A DNA stretch of 7,361 nt from an uncultured Oscillospiraceae bacterium (GTDB lineage: Bacteria; Bacillota; Clostridia; Oscillospirales; Oscillospiraceae), in NCBI GenBank assembly GCA_905234005.1, contig CAJOFW010000083.1, positions 1 to 7,361 of the forward strand. The letters are read 5' to 3'. The notes under the pieces were generated by a model. It was not told the DNA's origin. It worked only from the letters and a program-made list of their open reading frames with translations, and ran no database searches. Below, piece after piece: positions 1 through 5,989 of this stretch. The position numbers and the translations under genes are program-made. Each line of letters starts with the position of its first letter. The first letter of the stretch is position 1.

Positions 1-1074
1 CGAGCGTTCGGGCCAGACCTCGTCGAAAAACATCCCCAGCAGCATGGGATTTTGAAAGTCAAGATCCACGGCCAGGACACGGACGCCGATCTGTGACAGC
101 GCCGCCGCGAGACACGCGGTAATAACGGTTCGTCCCTCCCCGCGTTCCGCGGAGGTGACCGCCACGACGGGGTGCTCGCGGCCGCTGAGACGGCGCTTCA
201 GGGCGTATGCTGCTGCCAGATAGCTGTCTGCCAGGCCTGTACGTTCTGCAATGTTGCTGTCCTTGCTGAGCAGCTCCGTCTGAATAGGCAGCTCCTCGAC
301 ATTCTCCCCGATGGTACCCAGCAGCGGAATGCGAAGCCGCTGCTCTATGTCCGTCAGCGTCAGCAGCGTGGGCTTCAGGAACAGCTCCAGAATCGCAGCC
401 GCCGCGCCCATGACCACGCCGAGCATGACGCCGAGGATGAGATTTCGCGTCAGATTCAGGTTACCGCCGATGACAAAACGGGGCGTGGGGTTGTTGATCA
501 CCGTCACGTTGCCAAGCCGCAGCGCGTCGCTCAAAAAATCGGGCGCCAGACGGTTCATGTCCTCGAGAATCATGACGCCCTCCGAGGCGTTGCCCCAGTA
601 GAGGTTGATCAGGATGATCTGTGTCTCCCTGTACCGCTCAAAGCTGATGCTGTTGGAGATATCCTTCGCCGTGACGCCGATCAGATTGACGTCCTCGATG
701 ATCCTTTCCATCATGCTGTCGCTCATGAGGATATATATCGCTGCGTCCACCATGTCCTCGGCCAGGTGGAAGTCCGAGTAGTCGGGATCCCGCGAATCGT
801 TGGAATATGTACCGCGCTGGCTCTGCGAGGTGAGGGCGATGGAGGTCTTGATGGAATACTGCTGGATAGCCTGCGACTTCACATATGACAGCACCGAGAG
901 CGCAAGACCGAAGACAATGCCGATCACAACGCCTGTCACAATCCACATCCTGCGTTTGAACAGAACGTAAAGCATTTCCCGTATGCGTATCTCCTGGTCG
1001 GGCGTCTTGTTTGTCCGGGGGGCGGGAATGACAACGGACGTCTGCGGCTGCTGCCGCTGTGTGTCGTTCGTCAT
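1..1074 (-). CDS. Wzz-type polysaccharide co-polymerase with C-terminal BY-kinase-like P-loop domain (3' end outside window)
   Basis: The frame is open from ATG 1074 to the window edge (358 codons, no stop seen), so the C-terminus is missing. Residues 1-30 are a polar, Gln/Pro-rich cytoplasmic start. Residues 31-42 lead into TM1 (about 43-64). An extracytoplasmic Wzz domain spans about 65-205 and ends in the spaced prolines typical of the family (NNPTPRF, 195-201). TM2 is about 211-232. A cytoplasmic stretch then reaches a P-loop ATPase start: TSAERGEGRT (307-316) and a Walker A' strand VLAVDLDFQNP (333-343). This is the fused Wzc/CapAB arrangement, which controls chain length and export of capsule or exopolysaccharide. 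Family P-loops read GEGKS/T; here the Lys is Arg315, so kinase activity is doubtful. The tyrosine cluster, if any, lies outside. The start overlaps the preceding stop (ATGA, 1074-1071) and has an AGGAG Shine-Dalgarno. Wzz/BY-kinase class is secure; polymer and activity are not known. Confidence 0.9.
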   Translation of the reverse strand, partial: MTNDTQRQQPQTSVVIPAPRTNKTPDQEIRIREMLYVLFKRRMWIVTGVVIGIVFGLALSVLSYVKSQAIQQYSIKTSIALTSQSQRGTYSNDSRDPDYSDFHLAEDMVDAAIYILMSDSMMERIIEDVNLIGVTAKDISNSISFERYRETQIILINLYWGNASEGVMILEDMNRLAPDFLSDALRLGNVTVINNPTPRFVIGGNLNLTRNLILGVMLGVVMGAAAAILELFLKPTLLTLTDIEQRLRIPLLGTIGENVEELPIQTELLSKDSNIAERTGLADSYLAAAYALKRRLSGREHPVVAVTSAERGEGRTVITACLAAALSQIGVRVLAVDLDFQNPMLLGMFFDEVWPERS

Positions 1075-1312
1075 GACTTTGCTCCTCTCCGGGAACGTTT
1101 CTTCCTTCTCAGGGCGATAAAGATGATGAGCGCGAGCATACCCAGCACAGCGAAGCCGCCGCCGCCCACAATGGCGGTGTCCATCAAAGTCCAGTGCTTG
1201 TAGGAAAACTGCTGCAGATGTATTTCGTCGGAGATGTAGACCTCCACAGGGTCGAGATTAGCTCTCACGAACAGCTCTGCAATCTCCGGTTCTCCCTGAC
1301 GCTGAAAGACTA
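1071..1312 (-). pseudogene. Out-of-frame 3' end of the MotB-like/Cna-B gene: last beta domain, C-terminal membrane helix and basic tail
   Basis: This stretch is in the -1 frame relative to the 453-codon frame that stops at 1312-1310. Read from 1313 it gives VVFQRQGEPEIAELF and then 65 more residues to a TGA at 1073-1071. The end contains a strong membrane helix (IVGGGGFAVLGMLALIIFIAL) followed by a basic tail RRKKRSRRGAKS, the layout of a C-terminal membrane anchor without an LPXTG signal. It could in theory be a separate gene from GTG 1268, but the only GGAG upstream (1287-1284) is 15 nt away, and the frame is open and protein-like well before that GTG. Restoring one base near 1313 joins both parts into a 533-residue protein. 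I read it as the detached end of the upstream gene, with the cause (sequencing error, real mutation or recoding) unresolved. Confidence 0.75.
1082..1086 (-). promoter_or_regulatory. Shine-Dalgarno of the Wzz gene, inside the upstream reading frame
   Basis: On the minus strand AGGAG (1086-1082) lies 7 nt before ATG 1074. It sits inside the codons for the basic C-terminal tail of the preceding frame, which itself stops at 1073-1071 in the same ATGA. This site fixes the Wzz start. It also implies that the natural stop of the upstream gene is 1071, not the earlier TAG at 1312-1310. Confidence 0.8.
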
Positions 1313-2671
1313 CTGCCCGACTATGACACCCTGCTCATCCTGCAGAACCATGCGGACGTCCGACACGCGGGTGCCCAACAGTGTTCCGGTCAGCGTAAAG
1401 GATGCGCGCGTGGTGCGGTTTTCAATGAACATCTCCTGATGAACCGCGCCCTGAATCAGGCCGGTGCCGTCGACCGTGAAGCTGTGCTCCGATGTATCCA
1501 TTTGGTATTTCGAGGACGCGCTTGTCTGCCGGAGCGTGTACGTGGTGCTCTTCTGCAGGTCCGTGAGAATGATCTGCCCCGCAGCGTCTGTCACCAGCGT
1601 CTCACTCGGCCTCGTGCCGCCGGACAACGTAAACTCCGCGTCCGGGAGCGTGATATCGTCATAGAGAGCATCGCGCAGTGTCAATACCATGGTCGTCTTT
1701 TCGACCTCGATGGTCTCAGAGACGCCATTTTCCTCCAGCACCTCGGTCGATACATCCCCGCTGATGAGCCCGTAGAACTCGGGCACCTGCACCTGGCGCA
1801 GAAGGTATTTGCCGAAATAAAGCGCAATGCTTTCCCCTCGGCCGTTCGCGTCTATCTCGAAGGTATCAACCAGATCGCCGACGCGGTGGCGGATCGTTCC
1901 GTCCAGCGTCACGATGTTGTCGGCGGCAAACACCTGGAAGGAGCCGCCGGCGACGGGGTCGCCGGTGCTTTTGTCCACAAGCCTGACGGTGATCGAGCTG
2001 CGCAGCGGGTACATCTCGATGGTGACGCAAAAGGGCGACTCCCAGTCGTAATAAGCCAGGAGGGAAAACGGCGTATCCTCCGCAGGGGCATAGCCCTCCA
2101 CCGCAGTCAGTGCGCGGAAGATATAATCTCCCTCGTAGATTTTCTCCGGCAGATAAAACTGCCCTGTCTCGGTCGTCTCAAAACGCGTGTGCTCGACGCG
2201 GACGGGATAGTAGTCGTTCAGCCGCTGCAGGCGCATCGTGCTGTCGTACAGCTCAAACTCTATCCCCTCGCGGGCAATGGGCAGCAGTGTTTCCCCGTCT
2301 ACCACTTCGACAAAAACAGCGGAATTCTCGCCCTCGTCGCCATAGCCTTCGCCTCCGGGGAGCGGTTCCTCCTCGTGCGGCTCCTCCTCACCCCCGCCGC
2401 CTCCGCTTTCGATGATGATAATCTCCTCATCGGCTTTGCCGGTCTCGGTATTGTCATACTGGTGGGTATCCGTCGGCGTCGGAGGGGGTTCGTTATAATC
2501 CGCCGTATCGTCTCCGAGCGTGTCATCCACATATGCATTGTACGGAATGGAGCGGCTGAAGTACAGGATAAAAAGCAGCACGATCAGCAGAATGATGAGA
2601 AAAAGGGCCACCATGCCGTCTGCCAGCGAATCCCAGTAATCCACCGGTTCATTGTATTGATTCTTCTTCAT
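1310..2671 (-). CDS. MotB-like stator B subunit with Cna-B/SpaA-like extracytoplasmic domains (apparent 3' frameshift)
   Basis: The 453-residue frame begins with MKKNQYNEPVDYWDSLADGM and a membrane helix at about 19-39. LADGMVAL aligns with the MotB motif YADFMTAM, in which the Asp (Asp18 here) is the ion-binding residue. Residues about 50-115 are a low-complexity linker rich in Asp, Glu, Pro and Gly. Three prealbumin-like beta domains of Cna-B/SpaA type follow: about 117-220, 225-325 and 326-418, with strand patterns such as SSITVRLVDKSTGDPVAGGS and AEFTLSGG. A fourth starts at about 421 and is cut by TAG 1312-1310. No OmpA-like peptidoglycan-binding domain is visible. The Lys that makes the isopeptide bond in many Cna-B domains is not seen in the expected first strand. 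The start overlaps the stop of the upstream A subunit (ATGA, 2671-2668) and has no clear Shine-Dalgarno of its own, so it is probably translationally coupled. The stator B role is inferred from TM1, Asp18 and pairing; the binding target is unknown. Confidence 0.85.
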   Translation of the reverse strand: MKKNQYNEPVDYWDSLADGMVALFLIILLIVLLFILYFSRSIPYNAYVDDTLGDDTADYNEPPPTPTDTHQYDNTETGKADEEIIIIESGGGGGEEEPHEEEPLPGGEGYGDEGENSAVFVEVVDGETLLPIAREGIEFELYDSTMRLQRLNDYYPVRVEHTRFETTETGQFYLPEKIYEGDYIFRALTAVEGYAPAEDTPFSLLAYYDWESPFCVTIEMYPLRSSITVRLVDKSTGDPVAGGSFQVFAADNIVTLDGTIRHRVGDLVDTFEIDANGRGESIALYFGKYLLRQVQVPEFYGLISGDVSTEVLEENGVSETIEVEKTTMVLTLRDALYDDITLPDAEFTLSGGTRPSETLVTDAAGQIILTDLQKSTTYTLRQTSASSKYQMDTSEHSFTVDGTGLIQGAVHQEMFIENRTTRASFTLTGTLLGTRVSDVRMVLQDEQGVIVGQ

Positions 2672-4260
2672 AGGCCGCTGTGCTCGCGATATCCTGCGAG
2701 CGTCTCGAATTCGTCCACAGGCATGGGGTGGTAGAAATAGAAGCCCTGCCCGGTGCTGCAGCCCAGAGACTCCAGCTTCGACAGCTGCGCCGCGCTTTCA
2801 ATGCCGCACGCGGTGATTTCTATTCCCAGTGCTTTGGCCTGGGCGAAGCATTCCTCCATAACACTCTCGCCCTCGGGCTTCCCGAGAAGGCGAAGATCCA
2901 GCTTCATGCTGTCCGCCTCGATCTTACGCATATCCCGAAAGGCGAGAAAATCCCCGCTAAAATTATCCAGCGTCACCTTCAGCCCCATGCCGCGCAGCGA
3001 GGCCAGCACCTCGGCGGCAATGTCGCTCTCCTCTATGCATGCGCCCGCGGCGATGTCCAGCTCCAGGCTCCTGGGCGGAAGCTTATACCGCCGGAGCAGC
3101 TCGACAAAGACATCCAGCACATCCAGCGCGAGGATATCCGCCTTGGATATGTTCAGCGTAACGGGCAGCGGACGAATACCCTTGTCAAGCCAGCTGCGGA
3201 GCGTCTGGCAGACAAGCTCCCAAACGTACCGATCCAGCTTTGTGATATACGCGTTCCTCTCCAGCACCGGAAGAAAGGCCCCCGGCGTAAGAAGGCCGAG
3301 GGAATCATGCTTCCAGCGTACGACGGCCTCGGCGCCAATGATTTTCCGGGTCTTGAGCGTCACGATGGGCTGCAGGTAAAAGATAAACTGTCCCTCCCGC
3401 ATCGCCTGTACGACCTGAGGCATCAGAAGCTTCTCGCTTTCCTCGCTGATATAATAATCCCCGCCGCCCCGGCCGCCGCGCGCAGGGGAATACCCGATGC
3501 TTTGGGGGAGCTGATCCAGCCGGCGGAGCAGATCGCGGAGGCCGGTGTGAAGCTCATGCCGCGTCTGCACATCCGTGGGAGGGATGACCTGCTTGTGGTA
3601 GCAGTCCAGAAACAGACTGTGCAGCCTTATCAGATTGTTCCACAGGATTCGGTACAGGATGTTGAAGAGAATGGAGAGGATAACGCCTGAAATCGAGGTG
3701 TAGAACGCCGTCTCGATACCGGTAATCAGCTCCGCGATGCTGTCGATGGCCGCGTCAACGGAGCTGAAGGTAAGGGTGCCGATGCCCCAGAGCAGGCCGA
3801 TGAATGTACCCAGAATGCCAAGGCCGGTCAAAATGCCGGGAATCTGTACCATCAGCCCCTGCCAGCTGTGGACGGAGAGATAATCTTCACTGATGAATTC
3901 CGCGATGTCCCGCAGAACCTCTCCCGACTGGTTCTGCCGCTGAATGATCTCCTTATACTCACGAAAGGTTCTGTCCAGCTCTCTTTGCCGAAACAGCTCG
4001 TTTTCCCGCATGATAACCAGGGCGGCGTCCGACGCCTGCACCCTTGTCGCCTCGCCAATGGTCCTCACCGCCCGGCTGAACCCGGCGGAAAACCGGATGG
4101 CAGGAATAATGCCGAGTATAAAACCCAGCCCAAGTATCGATGCCATGATGCCGATAATCAGCAGGGACAGCGAATCCGGTGCCAGCCTGACCAGCAGGAG
4201 AATGGCAGCCGCCATGCCGGCGCCGATTACCAGGATTAAATAATTCATTAATTTCATCAT
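2668..4260 (-). CDS. MotA/TolQ/ExbB-family channel protein fused to a degenerate EAL domain
   Basis: This is a 530-residue protein. Four membrane helices lie at about 5-24, 31-53, 138-160 and 180-203. A mainly helical cytoplasmic segment (54-137) separates helices 2 and 3, and the segment IPGILTGLGILGTFIGLLWG (140-159) is the stator A signature. The linker 204-275 has helical and Gly/Arg-rich parts. An EAL domain then fills 277-525. EAL residues kept: Glu311 (motif EAV), Asn370 (NIS), Asp432, Lys453 (KLD) and Gln505 (QG). Residues lost: the ELTE Glu (IAAGA, 403-407), the second Asp of DDFG (DNFSG, Asn433) and the AEGVE general-base Glu (ACGIE, Cys485). It is therefore probably not a phosphodiesterase; a c-di-GMP-binding sensor is the better guess. 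ATG 4260 is the earliest possible start because a stop lies two codons upstream, but the Shine-Dalgarno is poor. The gene overlaps the MotB-like gene by ATGA, which supports an A/B stator pair. Ion specificity cannot be read with confidence. Confidence 0.9.
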   Translation of the reverse strand: MMKLMNYLILVIGAGMAAAILLLVRLAPDSLSLLIIGIMASILGLGFILGIIPAIRFSAGFSRAVRTIGEATRVQASDAALVIMRENELFRQRELDRTFREYKEIIQRQNQSGEVLRDIAEFISEDYLSVHSWQGLMVQIPGILTGLGILGTFIGLLWGIGTLTFSSVDAAIDSIAELITGIETAFYTSISGVILSILFNILYRILWNNLIRLHSLFLDCYHKQVIPPTDVQTRHELHTGLRDLLRRLDQLPQSIGYSPARGGRGGGDYYISEESEKLLMPQVVQAMREGQFIFYLQPIVTLKTRKIIGAEAVVRWKHDSLGLLTPGAFLPVLERNAYITKLDRYVWELVCQTLRSWLDKGIRPLPVTLNISKADILALDVLDVFVELLRRYKLPPRSLELDIAAGACIEESDIAAEVLASLRGMGLKVTLDNFSGDFLAFRDMRKIEADSMKLDLRLLGKPEGESVMEECFAQAKALGIEITACGIESAAQLSKLESLGCSTGQGFYFYHPMPVDEFETLAGYREHSGL

Positions 4261-4374
4261 TGGCTATTCATCTGCTTTTCTTCGGGTAAAGCTGCTGAAG
4301 CTATGCTTTTCGAGGAGCGATTGGGCGAACCCGGGCTGCGCGTGTAAGTGCGCGCAAGCGCTGCGCATTCCGCT
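4261..4374. other. GC-rich intergenic gap with a possible hairpin
   Basis: This 114-nt gap lies between the transferase stop and the stator A start. It holds overlapping inverted repeats rich in GCGC: TGCGCG (4337-4342) and CGCGCA (4351-4356) can pair over an 8-nt loop, and AGCGCT nearby is palindromic. No T-tract follows on the minus strand, so it does not look like an ordinary intrinsic terminator. I see no convincing -10/-35 pair and no good Shine-Dalgarno before ATG 4260. The stator genes may be transcribed by read-through from the transferase. Confidence 0.35.
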
Positions 4375-5805
4375 TTATGACAATACTGCCGACTCTGAAG
4401 GAGCGGCCTTTGCATCGGCGGGCGTCCAGTCGATGGCGGTGGTCTGCCCGACCTCTACGCCGGCGGTGCTCTCGGCCATGAAGAGGATGCTCACCGTGGC
4501 GAACATCAGCATCAGGTCGGTGATCAGGCTCATATCGCTTATGTACATCAGGTCAAAGAGCAGCTTCTCGTAGGGGCCGGTATTGTAGCGCCCGTAAATC
4601 TGCGCGTAGCCGGTCAGGCCGGCCTTGACCTGAAGGCGCAGCCGGAACTCCGGCAGGGATTCGTAGATCTGGCGGGCGATCTCGGGCCGCTCCGGACGCG
4701 GCCCGACGATGCTCATGTCCCCGCGCAGGATGTTCCAGAGCTGCGGCAGCTCATCGAGGCGGCATTTTCGGACGATCCGCCCGATCGGGGTGATGCGGTC
4801 GTCCTTGTCGCCGGTGGAGAGGCGGGCTACGCCGTCCTTCTCCGCGTCCACCCGCATCGAACGGAACTTGAGGATCTTGAACTCGCGGCCGTCCAGCGTC
4901 AGCCGCGTCTGCTTGTAAAAGGCCGGACCGCCGTCGTAGAAGTGGATGGCCAGGGCGGTAACCAGCATGACGGGACTCAGGATCAGAAGCGCGAGACCGG
5001 AGACGAATATGTCGAAGCCGCGTTTGATGATGGCATAGTCCGTCGGCAGCGTCTTCCGGCGAAGGAAGAGCACCGGCGTCTCAAAGGACTGGTTGTGCGA
5101 GGACTCCCGCATGATCATGTCGCCGACACGGGGCAGGAAGAAGCCGGGGATCCCCTCCTCCTTGCAGTAGTCGGCGATGTCGTTGCGGCAATTCGGGCGG
5201 ATGCCCGTCACAAACACCGCGTCATAGCCCTCGAGCAGGGGTCTGATCTCCCGGAAATCGTCCCCGCCGTAGCGGTATTCCTTCTCCACGCGATAAAGAC
5301 GCTCGATGGGCTTGCCCTCGATGACGCCGAAGCGTTTTTTGTCAAGCTCGTTCCGGTAGAGCAGGATCGTCCGCCGCACCGGATTGGCCCTGAAGTAGTA
5401 CCGGTTCGCGCCGTAGCACCACGCAAAATCCATCGCGAGCTGCACCGCGAGCAGCAGGAAGAGCGGAACGGGGTTTTTCAGCCTCAGCCAGTAGAGGGTT
5501 ATCAGAACGTAGATGATCGCCGTGCTGAAAAACTGCGTCAGAAACTGCGCGAACACGAGAAGCCTTGCGCGGTAGTAGCCAAGCATATAGGCGTTGTATA
5601 TGCGGCTGAAGAAGAAGCTCTCGGCCGCATACCCCAGCAGGACGATCAGATCGAGCTGGTAATCGAACCCGCCGGACAGGGGGAAGCCCGGGTAGCGGAA
5701 CAAGAGCCAGAAGCCATAAAACAACGCCAGGGAGAGGACGAAGTGCAGCACGATCAGTCCCGTCCCCTTCTTCTCTTTTCTGCCGATCTGTATGATTCCG
5801 TTCAT
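4375..5805 (-). CDS. Polyprenyl-phosphate sugar-1-phosphate transferase (exopolysaccharide initiating enzyme)
   Basis: This 476-residue membrane enzyme of the WbaP/WcaJ-type bacterial sugar transferase family would transfer a sugar-1-phosphate from a nucleotide sugar to undecaprenyl phosphate on the cytoplasmic membrane face, the first step of polysaccharide repeat-unit synthesis. Hydrophobic helices lie at about 18-36, 50-66, 84-106 and 113-130. A soluble middle region (about 140-255) matches the CoA-binding-like part of the long form. The catalytic module begins KRGFDIFVSGLALLILSPVM (261-280, the membrane re-entrant helix). It contains KFRSMRVDAE (313-322), the catalytic Asp-Glu pair in RKCRLDELPQLWNILRGDMS (346-365, Asp351-Glu352), GPRPERPE (368-375) and LTGYAQIYGR (397-406). 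All expected residues are present, so activity is likely. ATG 5805 has AGGAG 9 nt upstream and a strong promoter about 80-110 nt upstream. Sugar specificity cannot be told from sequence. The polysaccharide context fits the Wzz gene further on. Confidence 0.95.
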   Translation of the reverse strand: MNGIIQIGRKEKKGTGLIVLHFVLSLALFYGFWLLFRYPGFPLSGGFDYQLDLIVLLGYAAESFFFSRIYNAYMLGYYRARLLVFAQFLTQFFSTAIIYVLITLYWLRLKNPVPLFLLLAVQLAMDFAWCYGANRYYFRANPVRRTILLYRNELDKKRFGVIEGKPIERLYRVEKEYRYGGDDFREIRPLLEGYDAVFVTGIRPNCRNDIADYCKEEGIPGFFLPRVGDMIMRESSHNQSFETPVLFLRRKTLPTDYAIIKRGFDIFVSGLALLILSPVMLVTALAIHFYDGGPAFYKQTRLTLDGREFKILKFRSMRVDAEKDGVARLSTGDKDDRITPIGRIVRKCRLDELPQLWNILRGDMSIVGPRPERPEIARQIYESLPEFRLRLQVKAGLTGYAQIYGRYNTGPYEKLLFDLMYISDMSLITDLMLMFATVSILFMAESTAGVEVGQTTAIDWTPADAKAAPSESAVLS

Positions 5806-5814
5806 ATGCCCGTA

Positions 5815-5819
5815 CTCCT
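5815..5819 (-). promoter_or_regulatory. Shine-Dalgarno of the sugar transferase
   Basis: AGGAG on the minus strand, 9 nt before ATG 5805. It supports this start over others in the frame. Confidence 0.75.
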
Positions 5820-5886
5820 GTCAAATCTTCTGTTCATAGCCGTCCGGATGAAGCGTCCGTCCCGATACCTGCAGGGCGCATATTTT

Positions 5887-5915
5887 ATTATATCATACTA
5901 TTCCTATGTTTTCCA
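5887..5915 (-). promoter_or_regulatory. Probable housekeeping sigma promoter with extended -10
   Basis: On the minus strand a perfect TATAAT (5892-5887) is preceded by TG one base upstream (TGATATAAT, extended -10). A -35-like TGGAAA (5915-5910, four of six matches to TTGACA) lies 17 bp away. Transcription should start near 5880, leaving a leader of about 75 nt before the transferase. The -35 lies inside the first copy of the 23-bp tandem repeat, so a protein binding the repeat would affect this promoter. Downstream genes to base 1 have no equally clear promoter and may depend on it. Confidence 0.65.
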
Positions 5916-5952
5916 CAGGTTATTTCACGTGTTTTCCACAGGTTATTTCACG
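5907..5952. repeat. Perfect 23-bp tandem duplication with DnaA-box-like cores
   Basis: Two identical 23-bp units abut with no gap (5907-5929 and 5930-5952). Each begins TGTTTTCCACAGG and ends TTATTTCACG. The TTTTCCACA in each unit (5909-5917 and 5932-5940) fits the relaxed DnaA-box consensus TTWTNCACA. An AT-rich stretch (5881-5906) lies beside it. The unit next to the promoter covers its -35. It could be an operator array, a DnaA-responsive site or a simple replication-slippage duplication. The repeat is certain; the function is not. Confidence 0.9.
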
Positions 5953-5989
5953 GGATCACGCGAAGCCGGGCGCCTTGTCGGCGGAGCGG

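Noticed and set aside
172..888. Plus-strand open frame of 238 codons opposite the Wzz gene
   Set aside because: It is antisense to a well-supported Wzz/BY-kinase protein, has no domain-like pattern, and is a shadow frame.
1071..1268. Independent 65-residue membrane protein from GTG 1268
   Set aside because: There is no properly spaced Shine-Dalgarno, and the frame is open and protein-like upstream of the GTG. The reading fits better as the detached end of the Cna-B protein, though it is not fully excluded.
1439..2734. Long plus-strand open frame (431 codons) opposite the MotB-like gene
   Set aside because: It lies antisense to a gene with clear domains and membrane helices. Its translation is low in recognisable motifs, rich in Arg, His and Gln, and has no supporting Shine-Dalgarno. 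It is a by-product of GC-rich codon use on the other strand.
2680..3690. Plus-strand open frame of 336 codons opposite the EAL region
   Set aside because: It mirrors the EAL coding sequence and shows no family motif.
1310..4260. Zorya anti-phage system (ZorA/ZorB)
   Set aside because: The A/B channel fold is similar, but the B subunit lacks a peptidoglycan-binding domain, the A tail is EAL rather than a long coiled coil, and no ZorC, ZorD or ZorE gene is nearby. The neighbours are polysaccharide genes.
4337..4356. Intrinsic terminator after the sugar transferase
   Set aside because: A 6-bp stem can form, but there is no T-tract on the transcribed side and the loop is large, so termination is not supported.
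5881..5952. Chromosomal or plasmid replication origin
   Set aside because: There are only two DnaA-like boxes, with no dnaA, dnaN or rep gene nearby. The position fits a promoter region better.
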